Source: Plumapathes pennacea (taxonomy: Eukaryota > Cnidaria > Anthozoa > Antipatharia > Myriopathidae). Taken from it: 64,000 nt of DNA. The notes beneath the pieces are model-generated. The model had not been told where the DNA came from and did not search any database. It saw only the letters and a list, made by a program, of their open reading frames with translations. Shown piece after piece: positions 1 through 12,800 of this stretch. Position 1 is the first letter of the stretch; each line of letters opens with the position of its first letter. A program made the translations under genes and the position numbers. The stretch spans positions 16,994,436 through 17,058,435 of the forward strand of contig OZ038470.1 in the NCBI GenBank assembly GCA_964036295.1, written 5' to 3'.

Positions 1-3000
1 ACCCCAAAATAATGAAGAAAGACTCGAAGATACAAGCTATGATGAATGCTATACTCTTATACTTCCTAACAATTCTAACAAATTTGATCAGACTGCCAGT
101 CGTCTTTTATACAACACAAGTTTGCGCGGCAGCCAATGGCTGCGGTGCGGTTCGCATCGCGCGCTCAGGGAAGAATCATGCATTGAGCTCATGCAAAGCC
201 TCACGTATATGAAATAATGACGAAATTATTCATGGTTTTGGGGTTTTCTTGTTTCTGATTTTCCTAATTGACGGGTAAACAGTTTCCGAGAACAAAAGAT
301 TTTCAGAGAGTTTTATGGAAAGCTTTTAACATTTGTATTCCAGTCACGAGCGAGAAAGAGCAAGTCATGAGACATTCAATTGAAGATAATTGATAACAAT
401 TTTCTTTGCCAGATCATTTTCACGAAGTTTTATTTTAAGTTGAAGAGACATAAAGTCGATTCTTGAAGCTTTTTACGGCACTCGTTTTAAGTCACTGGTT
501 GTTGTAAGGTTTTCTAAACATGTTTCAAATTATACAATGTCTGCAACGTTTCCCCGTGTCCAAAGCGCCTCATAAGTGGATTGCATTAGAAATTCAGCTG
601 TGTAATACAGTCTTCACATCCTGAACAATCTATTGAACCATGCTACCACGCTAATTCTACTGTCCTTATTTTGGGATTCTAGAAATATTCAAGTGATTCA
701 CGACCGAAAAAAACAAATTCTTTTTTTACGTAACTTTTCGTCGCTTTTTCAAAATGATATTGCCTTGCAGTTTTTGTAAAATGAACCACAATCAGAGGGC
801 TATCTTATGACGACCACGTTTACGTCGCTTTCTGAGATGGGCCGAGTTCATAATTTTGTTTCAAAAACTTGAATGCTCATTCATCTACTTAATGATACGA
901 AACACTTTACAGCAGAGTAGAACACATTAATATTTCAGTTTTAAAAAAGAGGAACAGTGTCCAGCCCAGCTTGACATTTTCTTTGTGGTAATCGCCGACA
1001 CGCAACCGCAACTCCCTCCATACCCATTAGATTGTCGCTAAATAGCGAGTGGAAAGGCAAACACTGTACAATACTACTTTAAGATATCGGTATAATAAAA
1101 TGCTGAAACGTGTATGAGATTACCTTAAATCAAGTAACTATTTACAAAGGACTCCCCTTCTGTAAGCAGATGTTGCAGTTTGTGCTGTCACCTGCTGAGC
1201 AAACTTGGGTTCAGAACAAGTGTAAAACTGTTCCTGGATTACTTTCAATCGAGCAGTTTTTCTTTTTTTTGCTTAGTTTTACTACATTTGCTAAGGTTTT
1301 TTTTTTTTTTTTACTTATTTCGCCTTGATGGTGGCAAGTATCGTCATATCTCTCCTCCCTCGCTTTTAGGTACTAATTTAATGATATACGCCTAGTTTTG
1401 CTACGTCTTCGAACAGATTGTTTCTATCAACACCATCACAAATTTTTGTAAAGTAACTTGCATATACCGCTCCTTGAAAAAGGGTTATACATATATTACA
1501 AAAGCAGCTGATAGTAGTCACTCACTCAAATTAGCTGATGGAAGAGCACTTTGTATATTGTTCTAGTAGACTTAGTTCGGAAAGGACTTGATTTGTTTAT
1601 TTGTTATAATCTAGAACTTTCGTTTCTGAAATTGATGAGGGGAAAAGGAAAAAAATATTGACTAAGAGGTTAAAAATTGATCCAAACACGTCATGTATTC
1701 TTTACCTAAAAATATACATCTGAACATTTCTGTTTACTCCAGAAAACTTAGCTCGTATACTCACAACTCCTGGGTGAGTTTTACCATCGAGTAGTGGAAA
1801 CAGATATCACTAGATTATACCAGTGGAAAAATGAGTCATGGTACATGTACAAGAAAGTACCGATTTGTGTGAATTGTAAATTTTACCTGACCGGATCAAA
1901 TGAATAATTATGAAACGTAACCTTCTGTGGTGGCCTTGGAAAAACGTTCATACATTTTAATAAAACTAAATTTGGAACGGAAGCAAGCGTGCGTGCATCT
2001 TGCCTAACAGCAATTGGATATTCAAAGGAAATGGTACCCAGCGAGCCCAGGGTAATTCCATGCAGAAGCAAGACTTGAATTTAGCAGATTAAGACGGCTT
2101 ACACACGAGCACAAAAAGAAAAAGTTATACAGGAATTGGATTAAATTAAAAGGCTGCTGAATCAAAATGCAGATCCTAATTGAACTCGTGCAAATGTGCA
2201 TTAAAACGCAGTTGGGGATGTAGTATTAGAAATTGAGAGTTCTATAAAGTAGTTCGTGTGCCTATGAGTTTTCCATGCAAGTGTTAAATTACGGATTTCC
2301 TGAAAGTTTTTTATAAATTAAAATATACCTTTAAGTGCTGGCTGGTTGGCAAAAAGAGCCGGAAAGAGATTTAAATTATTCTTTTTAACTCTTTTCTTGA
2401 ATCACGCAAAGTAATTTACTTATGCGTGGAGCAGTTGCTGGATTCTTTTGATAGATGGCCGATATTGCTTCTTTAACCAAAGTAAACAAGTGGCTTTGAG
2501 GATGCTTGCACCACACATCTCCCCACCGCGTCGCTTTTTAGCTGTGTCAATAAGGAAGCTTACCAGCTGAGGAGAGAACAATAGACGGAGGCCACTCCAA
2601 TGCCATGTTTCCTTGACCACAAAGAAATTAAGAACAAACAGTAAAGATCTTTTACAGAGCAGATGCAATACAAATGTAACCAAAGCGTGGGAGTCCTCTA
2701 TCGTCACACGTCGCCTCAGGAAGAATTTTTAAAGGCTTCTTACAGAATTATTCCTTAAAATCATTCCACTTTCCACAAGCAAGGCCACAGATCTCGAACT
2801 CCAGAGCAAATTTGTCTCTTTTGGTGCCATATTTGCACAAAAAGACCAGGATCGCCGGACGGTGAGTTAGGCTAACCTCCTTCGTCTGATTTTCAGATTG
2901 GTTGCCAGATATGCTCTGATGTTTTTAAGCTTTAAAAGTTTTAGTTGATTACAGACTTTAATTGACTTGGGCAATCTTGAACGAACCACCAAGTGAATCT

Positions 3001-4201
3001 GTACATTTTGGTTGAAAACACCAAAGTAAATCTCTGGGATTTTAGCCGAAACTCTCAAAAATCATCTATCCAGAGCGCACGTTTTATAGGAAAATCAAAT
3101 AAAAAAGAAACTCGAAAGTTACAGGTAAAAGAGCTCCTGCAATGCATGAATGAAGTACAAATTCGACAAGGGTTAATTTTTCTGTTTATAAACCTTCCGT
3201 CTAGCTGTTCTAGGATTTCCTTTGAGGACTGAAGCTAACTAATATGAAAAATGTCTACCTAAATACGAAATAGAGCTTATTGCGTTCCCACGAAACTCCG
3301 ACGGCGTTGAGATCAAGAAACAATGTCATATTTCCTTGAAAGAAAAATGTTACACGAAGAAAACTAATAATCGGCTACTCGACAACCAGGAGGTCCGCCT
3401 TTTCTGCGCTAAAAGCCCCCCCGCCCCCCCTTGTTAGCTTTCTGCTCTCGAAATAACGAGGCGGCAGCTTGAGCATATTAGTACCGAGTAGAAAGCTGGT
3501 AACCCTGGGTAATGAATACAGTTGTGAATATCAAGGAGAGATTAAATTTACGCACTCACCAAAACAGCCTGCGGGGAGTTGTGTAATTTATAACTTTATG
3601 TAGAAGCACCGTGGGTGCTCCCGGGTCTTTGTTTTTAGTCATCTTTTGGGTAATCAGAAAAATCACTTAAGGAAGGGCTACTATTGCATGTTCTCCGCCA
3701 TTCTAATACTACTTAAAACTCGTGGGCTTCGTCTCTTTTTCTGCCTGCGTATTTCTCTCTTTCTCTGTTTGTCTCACTTCTAATTTTAACGGCTTGCGTC
3801 TCACGTCTCAGTACAGTGGACGCTTCCTGAAATGGCAAGTGCGACAAAATCTGTCTTTTGTTTAATTAAAGACGAACGAGCTTCCAGTGCCAACGCTGCT
3901 TTGATGGCGCAAATGGTGGCGTTCTTGTTTCTCTGTTTCTCTGCATAAATTTTCATTTCTTCCTTTCCGGCTCTATATTTGTCTGATTTTCCATTCCTAT
4001 CATCTCTATAATTTCCTTCTTTTCTGTCTGTCTTTCTTTCTTTCTTTCTTTCTTTCTAAATTATTACATTATTTATCTTTGTAGTCTTCACTAATTTCCT
4101 GTCTGCGGTCTGGGCTTTTTCTCTTAACTATGTGGTGTATAAGTTCTTCCTTTATTTGTTTTCTCTATAACTAACACATTTTATCCCGTCTTCTTATTTA
4201 G
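1..4201. other. Non-coding flank, no gene recognised
   Basis: No open frame here looks like a conserved protein. The stretch is AT-rich with homopolymer T runs near 1300 and a (TTTC)n microsatellite around 4022-4056. The last bases before 4202 read like a pyrimidine-rich splice acceptor ending in TTTAG directly against the ATG of the insulin-like gene. At least one 5' UTR exon of that gene therefore probably lies somewhere upstream, but it cannot be placed from sequence alone. Confidence 0.5.
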
Positions 4202-5368
4202 ATGAAAATGGACGCTTGTACCGTTCTTTTTCTGCTGACGTTGATTCTTGGAATTTGCGTGGCTCAGGAAGAGCTCGGCCCACGCTCCTGTCCCCCCGAT
4301 GAATTCTATCCAAGGTATAATGACCTTTGTGGATATACTGACGACGTAAGGTCTCTTGGCGCTTTCAAAAGGGAGGTTCGCACAGGTGAGCACCGCGGAT
4401 AAACATTTTCGACCGGGACAGTAGTGTACCGAAGCATAGTTCTAGTAGTGGAAGTAAAAGTATAGTTGTAGTATTGAAAGTAAAGGTAGAGTTGTAGTAG
4501 TGGAGATAAGTATAGTTGTAGTAGTGGAAATAAAAGCATAGTTGTAGTAATGGAAGTATGCAGTAACAGGAATGGCACGTCCTACAACCAAGAACACCCT
4601 TACGGAACACTGCAGAACATCCAACCCTAAACATAACACTAACCCCTGGGTTTATAGAAATCATTCTTAGGATTGAGGTTGGGTTACTTTTCTTCCGAAA
4701 TGTTCTCGTTTCATTTCATGCCAAACGTATTAGTAGCAGCAGTAATTGTAGTAACAGTAGCAGTAATAGTAGTAGTAGTAGAGGTACAGTGTTGTTTTCA
4801 GGGAGTTATTTTAACGCCAAAAAGAGAGTTAAAAAAAGGTACGGAACGACTCCTTTTTTGGTGTACTTTTTACTCCCACTTTTTAACTCCCTCATGAAAG
4901 TAAAACTATCTTCCTAAATATTAGTTGATATCACCCCTGTAAAACTCCAAAACAGGGGTAATATCAACTCCTATTTAGGGAGATAATTTTACTTTCATGA
5001 TGAAGTTAAAAAGTGGGAGTAAAAAGTACTCCAAAAAAAGGAGTCGTTCTGTACCTTTTTTTAAACTCTCTTTTTGGAGTTAAAATAACTCTCTGAAAAC
5101 AACAGTGTAGTAACAGTAGTAGTGGTAAAAGTACTGTGTAGTAGTTGTAGTAGTAGTAGTAGTTATGTGGTGTAGGTGTTAAGTTGAAACCGTCTTTTTC
5201 TTTATCACATCAGGTGGAGTCGAACAGCAAGTTTTGAAACTCAAACATAGAGATGCCACCCAGTTTCTACATCGCACGAACCGGGTTAAGCGGGGCCAGA
5301 CGGATGTGTACGAGGAGTGCTGCATAGAGGGATGTGCAGACGAGGAAGTGATAGAGTATTGTATATAG
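4202..5368 (+). CDS. Insulin-like peptide precursor, two coding exons
   Basis: Coding exons 4202-4385 and 5214-5368 join in phase 1 (donor CACAG/GTGAGC, acceptor CATCAG/GTGG) into 112 residues. Residues 1-21 form a hydrophobic signal peptide. The B-chain region has Cys30 and Cys43. Dibasic sites lie at 56-57 (KR) and 87-88 (KR). The A chain (89-112) has Cys97, Cys98, Cys102 and Cys111, the exact insulin-superfamily spacing CC-x3-C-x8-C. The phase-1 intron in the C-peptide also matches the position known for insulin genes. The odd point is the B chain: 12 residues separate its cysteines instead of the usual 11, and the Leu-Cys-Gly sits at the second cysteine. Expected product: a secreted two-chain hormone for an insulin/IGF or relaxin-type receptor. 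Which receptor class it uses cannot be told. Confidence 0.9.
4435..4560. repeat. Degenerate 26-bp tandem repeat in insulin-like gene intron
   Basis: About five imperfect copies of a unit of the form TATAGTTGTAGTAGTGGAAA followed by TAAAAG lie just inside the intron, 50 bp after the donor. Further GTA/TAG-rich microsatellite occurs at 4730-4785 and 5108-5165, on both sides of the MITE. Confidence 0.7.
4787..5107. mobile_element. Foldback MITE, TA target duplication, nearly full-length palindrome
   Basis: The ends are CAGTGTTGTTTTC at the left and its near-exact reverse complement GAAAACAACAGTG at the right. TA lies directly outside both ends (4785-4786 and 5108-5109), as expected for a Tc1/mariner-type target site. 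The two halves are inverted copies of each other along about 150 bp, with a short centre near 4948, so the transcript of this intron could fold into one long hairpin. There is no coding capacity, so movement would need a transposase supplied in trans. Confidence 0.85.
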
Positions 5369-6270
5369 TGTTCAGTACTATATTGTAGTTTCCTGAGTTG
5401 CAGTGGTCTCATTATGAACCAGAAAGAAGGACCCAGAACTAATATGCGTATTTATCACACAAGCAAACAACTGGCGAGTCGAGTGTATTTGCTTCACCTC
5501 AAAACTCCACCAGCATGCAATAGATTTAAGACAGGGTTTTTTTTTTAGGTCTATGTATTTATTTAGCACGCCATATATATTATAACCACATTCTTACTGC
5601 AGATGAACCATTCATTCATAGCACCACTATTATAAACTGTACTGGTGCAAATTGAATAGTCTCGTCAATAGTCAGATAGCCTCGTATGTAATTTCTAGGG
5701 TCTCATTTAGTCTAAAAGTTTGCTTCTGCCGCACATCGTAGGATTGCATAAAGTGAAATTGCACTGGCCATACTGTCTTCATTTATTAGTTGTGTGTGAA
5801 TAACGGAACTCCGAAAATGAAAGATTACAGCCATGTTGCCCTCCTCTTTTGTTTATATTTCTGCATATCTGTCTGTGTTTTGTCTGTCAACATGTGGCGG
5901 TTGTTTGCTTCTGTTTGCTTGTGTTTTGTATGTTTCTGTGTGTGTGTTCCCGTATGTGTGTTTCTGTTTGTGTCAATGTATAGCGGTCTGTTTGTCAATC
6001 CTGCCTACTTCTGTGTTTGTATTTTGTGGTCTGTCTGTGAAAAGACTGTGTTTGTTTTCATACCTGTGGCGGTCTGGTCTGTGTCTGTGTATGTATTTAG
6101 TGGTCTATTTTTAGTACTGAGTGGTCTGTGTGCTTCACAATCTGTGTCTGTATGTGTTCGTTCTGTTTGTTAGTGTTCTATCTCTTTCTCTTTTAGAGTC
6201 TATAAGTTAGTGTCTGTCCCAAAGAGCAGGGTACAGTCTGAGCAGATCAAAACATGACCAATAATACAGT
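5369..6270. other. Convergent intergenic region, low complexity
   Basis: This is the space between the 3' ends of the insulin-like gene (+) and HGR-A (-). 5850-6180 is a degenerate TGTGTCTGTTTG-type tract, which gives long but meaningless open frames on the + strand. No poly(A) signal for the insulin-like gene was assigned with confidence. Confidence 0.6.
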
Positions 6271-6443
6271 TTTATTGCAAAAGAATCATTATACAACAGA
6301 GAAATAGCAGAGAAAATAATTAGCTGAAAAATAATTGGACTTGGAAATAATAATTATAACAGTATGCTAAAACGTTTGATTTCGCGTTTCCTATCGTCTT
6401 TGACAGCAATTTGTGGCTCGCTGCGGCGTCTTGAAGCTGGATA
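6271..6443 (-). terminator. 3' UTR exon and poly(A) signal of HGR-A
   Basis: On the minus strand a good acceptor (TTTCTTTTTAG) ends at 6444, so a 3' UTR exon would begin at 6443. An AATAAA signal lies at 6276-6271. The matching donor TTAG/GTAAGT is at 6803, four bases after the stop codon, making this a 3' UTR intron. Confidence 0.7.
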
Positions 6444-6806
6444 CTAAAAAGAAATGTAAAAAGAAATCGGCATTACACAATTTTACTTGTATCCACGAAT
6501 AAATTTGTTCGGAGAAAGACAATGAAAACGAAGATGTGGCAGCTAAATTTTATGTGTAGCCAAGACATGAAGTGCAACAATGGTTTCTTTCTTTCCTTTT
6601 TCCAAGAAACTTGAGCTTTTTGAAATGTTTGATCCAAAATTTCCTTTGAAGAAAGGGGGATGGAAACGGGGACAAGAAATGAAAGATTGGTCGCGTTGAA
6701 ACGGCGAGACTGATAACATACACTGGAAGAAAAAAAAAAAAAAAAAAAAAAAGAAAATCCGTAAGAATTAAAGTTTGCCGAAATTAGCGTAAAGAGACTT
6801 ACCTAA

Positions 6807-9800
6807 TTAGTAGTAGTAGCCTTGTGCATGCCCGACTAGTCTTCCATAGTAGTGTCCAATGTCATATCCATGTCCGTAATTGTACACATGTCCTGTAAGT
6901 ACATAGGGGTCAAAAAGTTCATTACCTCTTCAACGCGCGAGTCGGCTTTTAAAAATACAGTTACGAAAAGGTTTGCATACCTGGGTCTTCGTTAGTCTCT
7001 TCTGCAAGTAGAAAAAGAAGAAGCGTCTTAAATTCGTGTCCAGAAAACTAATATTTTCACTCAAAGGACATTATAAACCCCACCCTACACCCCAAGTAAT
7101 GATAATTGAGCCCGCGCACAATCCAGCGACTTCTTTTGTAACAGCATAATATTCAAGATGGCGGGGATATATGACTGGATGATTCAGAGAGAATTTGAAG
7201 AAAATACCTTATCGTGGAGGATGAACTGAGCAGCGAAAACCCCACTAGGGATGTTTAAGGTACAAAAGGCTGAATATTAACAAGAATCATTTAGTTTTGC
7301 CGAATTTATACCGATCTGTTCACAGTAACGTTCAAGCGTATTTTGATCGCTAATTGCAGGGCCAGACACCGACAGACATTACCCTTTCTGTCACGGAAAA
7401 TAAGCCAATTACGGAATGCAAACTGCGGGACTGGAAGGGCACTGAGGTAGTGATATCTTGGAGAAAATGGCGCCCCGACAAGACAGCGATGATTAAATGT
7501 GATAGTGACTTTGTCAAATGGGACACTGGACAGTTTAAAGAGCTGAGAAAGTGGTGAAGGTAGGTTATATGTGGCGTAGCTTATTAATATTAAATATATT
7601 ATCATATTAATTAATGACAGTATTATTATTACTACTGAACAATAATACTCTGAGCCTATTTCGTTTGTTTGACGGCTTCTCCAGCAAAATAAGAAGCTCT
7701 AAAAGTATATTTAATGACTTGTTCAAAGTCAGTTCAAATAAATTACAGCTTATTTCTACAGCTATGGTGCGAAAAAGACTTGCAAGTTGCTGTGAACATG
7801 TTATGGCTGTGCACAAAACATTTGAATCTATCCTTGTATCAGACTGTAAATACAGTACACAATTCTATCACAATAATTGGCATGATGTCACCTACTGTTA
7901 TTATGCCTATCAGAATTCAATTTGTTGTTAATTAAGCAAGTGAGTTATTTGTTTACTGGTTGTACGACAATGAAAAGAAGTGTGTGCAAGCAATGCTTAT
8001 TGCTATAAATCTACATACCTGGTACATCTTCCTTGTTCTTATCATCATCTGTAGAAGCATAAAATTTATGGTCATCAGTATCCTCACCATTAGAAAGAGC
8101 TATTACAAAATCCAAGGTATGGGGATTAAGCAACATAAAAAAGAATAGAACAATATAAAAGTTAAAATAGGAGATAAAAAGCTACACAGGGAGCTACACA
8201 GGATATTCTGCACCTTTTTGGTGACACCTTGTCTCTGATATACTCACGCTTTTTGCCGTGACGTCCAAGTCCATGTAAACGATCACGTCCGTGTACCCCG
8301 TGACCGTGGAGTTCGTGACCGTAAAGTCCGTGAGTGTAGAGTCCGTGATGGTGTACTCCGTGACCGTGGAGTCCGTGACCGTGGAGTCCATGTCCGTGGA
8401 TACCGTGACCGTTGAGTCCGTGACCGTAAAGTCCGTGACCGTGGATTCCGTAACCGTGACCTCCATGACCGTGAAGATTGTGTAGTCCGTGCAATCCGTG
8501 AGTTGTAAGAAGGCTGTGAAGATCTGTACCCTTTAAAAGATGTTTTACACTCTTAAGTCCTTCGGCGATTCCCAGAGCCATTCCGTGGGCGATTCCGTGA
8601 GTCGCTCCAAGGGTCAATCCATGTGCCAGGCCGTGACCAGTTCCGTGACCAAGACCGTGGGAGATGCCGTGACCAACTCCGTGACCGATGCCGTGACCAA
8701 TTCCTTGGCCGGCAGCCTGAGCAATGTGGCGAGCTTTTCCGTTGCCAGCGGCAGTACCAACAATGCGGCCGGCCGCTGAACCGGCAGCGTGAGCCTTCGC
8801 CTTGTTTACTTTAAGGACGTGTACGTTACCATGACGACCTGTTAGAAGATAAATCAAATCACATATAAATTCAAAGTATAGTTTCCAGAACACAGCGTTT
8901 AGAGGGACAAGTATTAATATGAACGAGTGGCGGTGTGTCCATAACCCAAGTTAAAACTGATGTTGGTGACCTGAATCTGCATTAGGATATATAGGTTTAT
9001 GAGATTAGTGTCAGAGGTATTTAGTTCCCGCTTAATAGCGGTCCCAGTAAAGGGTTATAAAGGATTTTCTTCTCAACCCTACAACTTTTACGGCGAACAC
9101 ATCTCAAGTTTTGTAACCTGAAATTCATTGATGGATGTTCGTTGTTCGTGAGACCCGACTTGTGTTTTGTTAGGTGATCATGTGATCATAAGTACAAACT
9201 GTTACCTTTCGGGTCTTCGCTTAGCTCTTCGCTGGTTTCGTCGCTAATTTCTTCGCTGTCGTCTGCAAGCGAGAAAATCATGTTGTCAAAACTTTTTGTG
9301 TTGGGTTAAATGAGTTAAGACCGTGCTCGACATACGATTTAGAATACTCACAGTATTTGCCATTATGTCCGTTGTGTCCATTATATCCGTGGTGTCCATT
9401 ATGTCCGTTGTGTCCATTATATCCATGTCCGTGATGTCCATGACCCTCATGGATGCGGTGTCCATAACCTTTGGTGGCAGCAGAATAGAGTCCATCTATA
9501 ATTCCGTTAGCCATTCCTGCAGCGAGTCCATGAGCAGCTCCGTCAGTCAGACCATGAGCCAGTCCATGTCCGGTTCCATGTCCGAGACCGTGAGATACTC
9601 CGTGTCCAACTCCGTGACCGATGCCATGTCCAAGTCCTTGTCCAGCAGCATTAGCGGTTGACTGGGCGGCTCCACTTCCAGCTTTAGCTCCGGCACGACT
9701 ACCAGCAGCACTACCAGCAGCATGAGCCTTTTTCGCGCTTGGAACAATGTGAGCCTGTGCGCCACCACGATGTCCGTGATGTCCGTGATGTCCATGGGAT

Positions 9801-12800
9801 CCAAGGGATCCGTGATGTCCCAGATGTCCTTGGTGCCCGTGATGTGAACGATGTCCCCATCCATGCCCTGTTTTTAGTATACGTTGCATGAATAAAGAAA
9901 AAAGTCGTCAACAACGTGACGGACTAGAATAGATTCTATCAGTCTGTTACCAATTTCAGTGTGCTTTTCCGTGTGAATTATGCTATTGCAGGATTTCACA
10001 TGTATGTGATGGTTGGTTGTTGCTGAGGTGTTTTTGACTGTGCTGTTTTATAGCGTTTACAATGAAAAACATTTGTTTTGGTGAGTGTTGATCTGAGGAG
10101 TTTTTATAACGACACTAATTTTTCTAACCTTTAGGGTAATCGCTGAGTTCTTCACTAGTTTCTTCACTGGTTTCTTCGCTGTCGTCTGCAATACATGAAA
10201 CCGGGATACTCAACATCTCTTGTGAGACGTAACATAAGTGCAAATCAAATGCAATCGATCTTTATTTAGATTACGTACCGTATTTCTTGGTAAGTCCGTG
10301 ATGTCGGTGGTGTCCATTATACCCGTTGTGTCCGTGATGTCCGTGATGTCCGTGATGTCCATGACCCTCATGGATGCGGTGTCCATAACCTTTCTTGGAA
10401 GCAGAGTAGAGTCCATCGACGATTCCGTTAGCCATTCCTGCAGCGAGTCCATGAGCAGCTCCGTCAGTCAGACCATGAGCCAATCCGTGTCCGGTTCCAT
10501 GTCCGAGACCGTGAGATACTCCGTGTCCAACTCCGTGACCGATGCCATGTCCAAGTCCTTGTCCAGCAGCATTTGCGGTTGACTGGGCGGCTCCACTTCC
10601 AGCTTTAGCTCCGGCACGACTACCAGCAGCACTACCAGCAGCATGAGCCTTTTTCGCGCTTGGAACAATGTGAACCTGTGCGCCACCACGATGTCCGTGA
10701 TGTCCATGGGATCCAAGGGATCCGTGATGTCCGACGTGGCCTGCGTGACCATGACCATGATGTCCGTGATGTCCGTGATGTCCGTTGTACCCGTGATGTC
10801 CCTTGTTTCCAAGGTGTCTGTTGTTTCCATGGTGACCCTTGTATCCACGATGTCCATTATGTTCGTTGTGTTCCCAGATGATGTGGTGAGCTGTCATAAT
10901 CAAAGCGTCAATTTTAACATACAGAAAACTACCAAACAATCTCCAAATACTTCTCTTAATATTAGGTCCATGTACGAAGTTTGATCCCGATTTGCATACG
11001 CAAAGCAATAGCAACCACTTTCGAGAGTGGATCTCTTGAAGTTAGTGGTTTAGCTGATATTTTGACTTACTTGCTGGGTCTTCTGTTTCCTCGGCTTCTT
11101 CGCTATCACCTTTAACACGAAAACAAACAAAAAAAAATGAAAAATTTGCTTCGATTCTATCTTAGATTTTGTGGATACTGTGAAAACATTTTGGGGAAAG
11201 TGTGCTGAATGTTGGGTAGTTTTAGATTAGTTTTGATAGGATATTAGTAAAAGATGCTTTGAATCGCTGAAAGTTAATGTAGGCAGGCTAACAGAGCGCC
11301 TGAAGATTGCCTTGGTTGACGTTTTAAACCTCCACCCTTTGTGAGAGTAGAAACAGGTTAGTTCGTTTGTTGCTGTTGTCACTGAAACATGACCACTGGG
11401 TACATAATACGTACCGTAGATCGCCTTGCCGTGCTGTCCGTGTCCGTAGTACGGACCGTATTGGTAACCATAACCGTTTAATTGAGCGATCAGCTTCTTC
11501 ACAATAAGTGACGCCTGCTTGAGCCCTTCGTTGATTCCCTGTACCATCCCTGTGGCAAGTCCGTGGGCTGCTCCATGAGTCAAGCCATGTGCCAGACCAT
11601 GTCCAGTTCCGTGACCAAGACCGTGAGATACTCCGTGTCCAACTCCGTGACCGATACCGTGACCAAGTCCTTGTCCAGCGGCTTGAGCAACGCTCTGGGC
11701 GGCTCCACTTCCAGCTTTAGCTCCGGCACGACTACCTGCAGCACTACCAGCAGCATGAGCCTTTTTTGCGCTTGGGATAATGTGTGCCTGTGCGCCACCA
11801 CGATGTCCGTGACCCTGATGGACTGCGTAACCGTTAACATTGTATCCGAGATGGCCTGCGTGACCATGGCCATAATGTCCGCGATGTCCTGCGAAAGAAC
11901 ACCGCGTTTACATTAACTATTTCTGCTTGAAACCATCGCTACACTTGATGTGAGCCTAGCTTTCCGATATGCGAACCTTTCTTTAACTTTGGTTCTGTTA
12001 TTTTTGCCTGGTCAAATCTTTTTCAGTCTAAACACAAGTCCTTCAATTTTTTTTTCGTTCTTGTCTTTGTTTATGTGGGCAGCCAAATTGAAAGTTAGAT
12101 ATATTGGCTACTCTATTTTATAACAAATGCCCCTTTTAGAAAACAGAACTGATAATCTCTTTTTTGTATTTCACACTAGCTTCATACTAAATATAGTTAT
12201 CAATTACATCAAGTAAAGGACTTCGGTTGCCATGAAATGTTCAAGAAACTTTGAAATATCGCACCTAATGCGTCCTCGCTGGTCTCTTCGCTGTCGTCTG
12301 AAAGAGAAGAAAATACGACGTTAAAACTTCAACTGCTGAAGGTGTAAGCAGTCTTGTGTACATCCTAATGGGTTTTGCTGTTAAGTTTAATTTGAACTGA
12401 CAGAGAAACAACGGTGCAGTAAAAAGGTTTTAAGACGTACAGTTCCCAAGAGAGGTTAATTCGATAACCTGACTTCAACCGAACGTCAAAGAAGTTGCAC
12501 TACTTCTTGAACTTAGAAACGTTCTTGCTCATTAACTTCCCTCGTACGTATGTTCCCCATTAGATCATGTAGATGTTAATACACTCTGTCGTATTGGTAC
12601 TGCGTATCTCGTATCTAGTATACTCACAGTAATACTTGTTGTGCGAGCGCCTGGAGTGAGCCCATCCCCGGCCCCATCCGGAGCTCCACCCTCCGCGGTG
12701 CCCCTGGTAACCATGGTAACCATAGTCACCTGTGAGGCAAATGAGGACGTCATCATGCGAATCCAAGAATATGTTTTCACAAGTACTGTACTAGCATTCC

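Noticed and set aside
5790..6173. 127-codon Cys/Val-rich frame
   Set aside because: Product of a TGTGTCTGTTTG low-complexity tract; an overlapping frame is equally open and no family resemblance exists.
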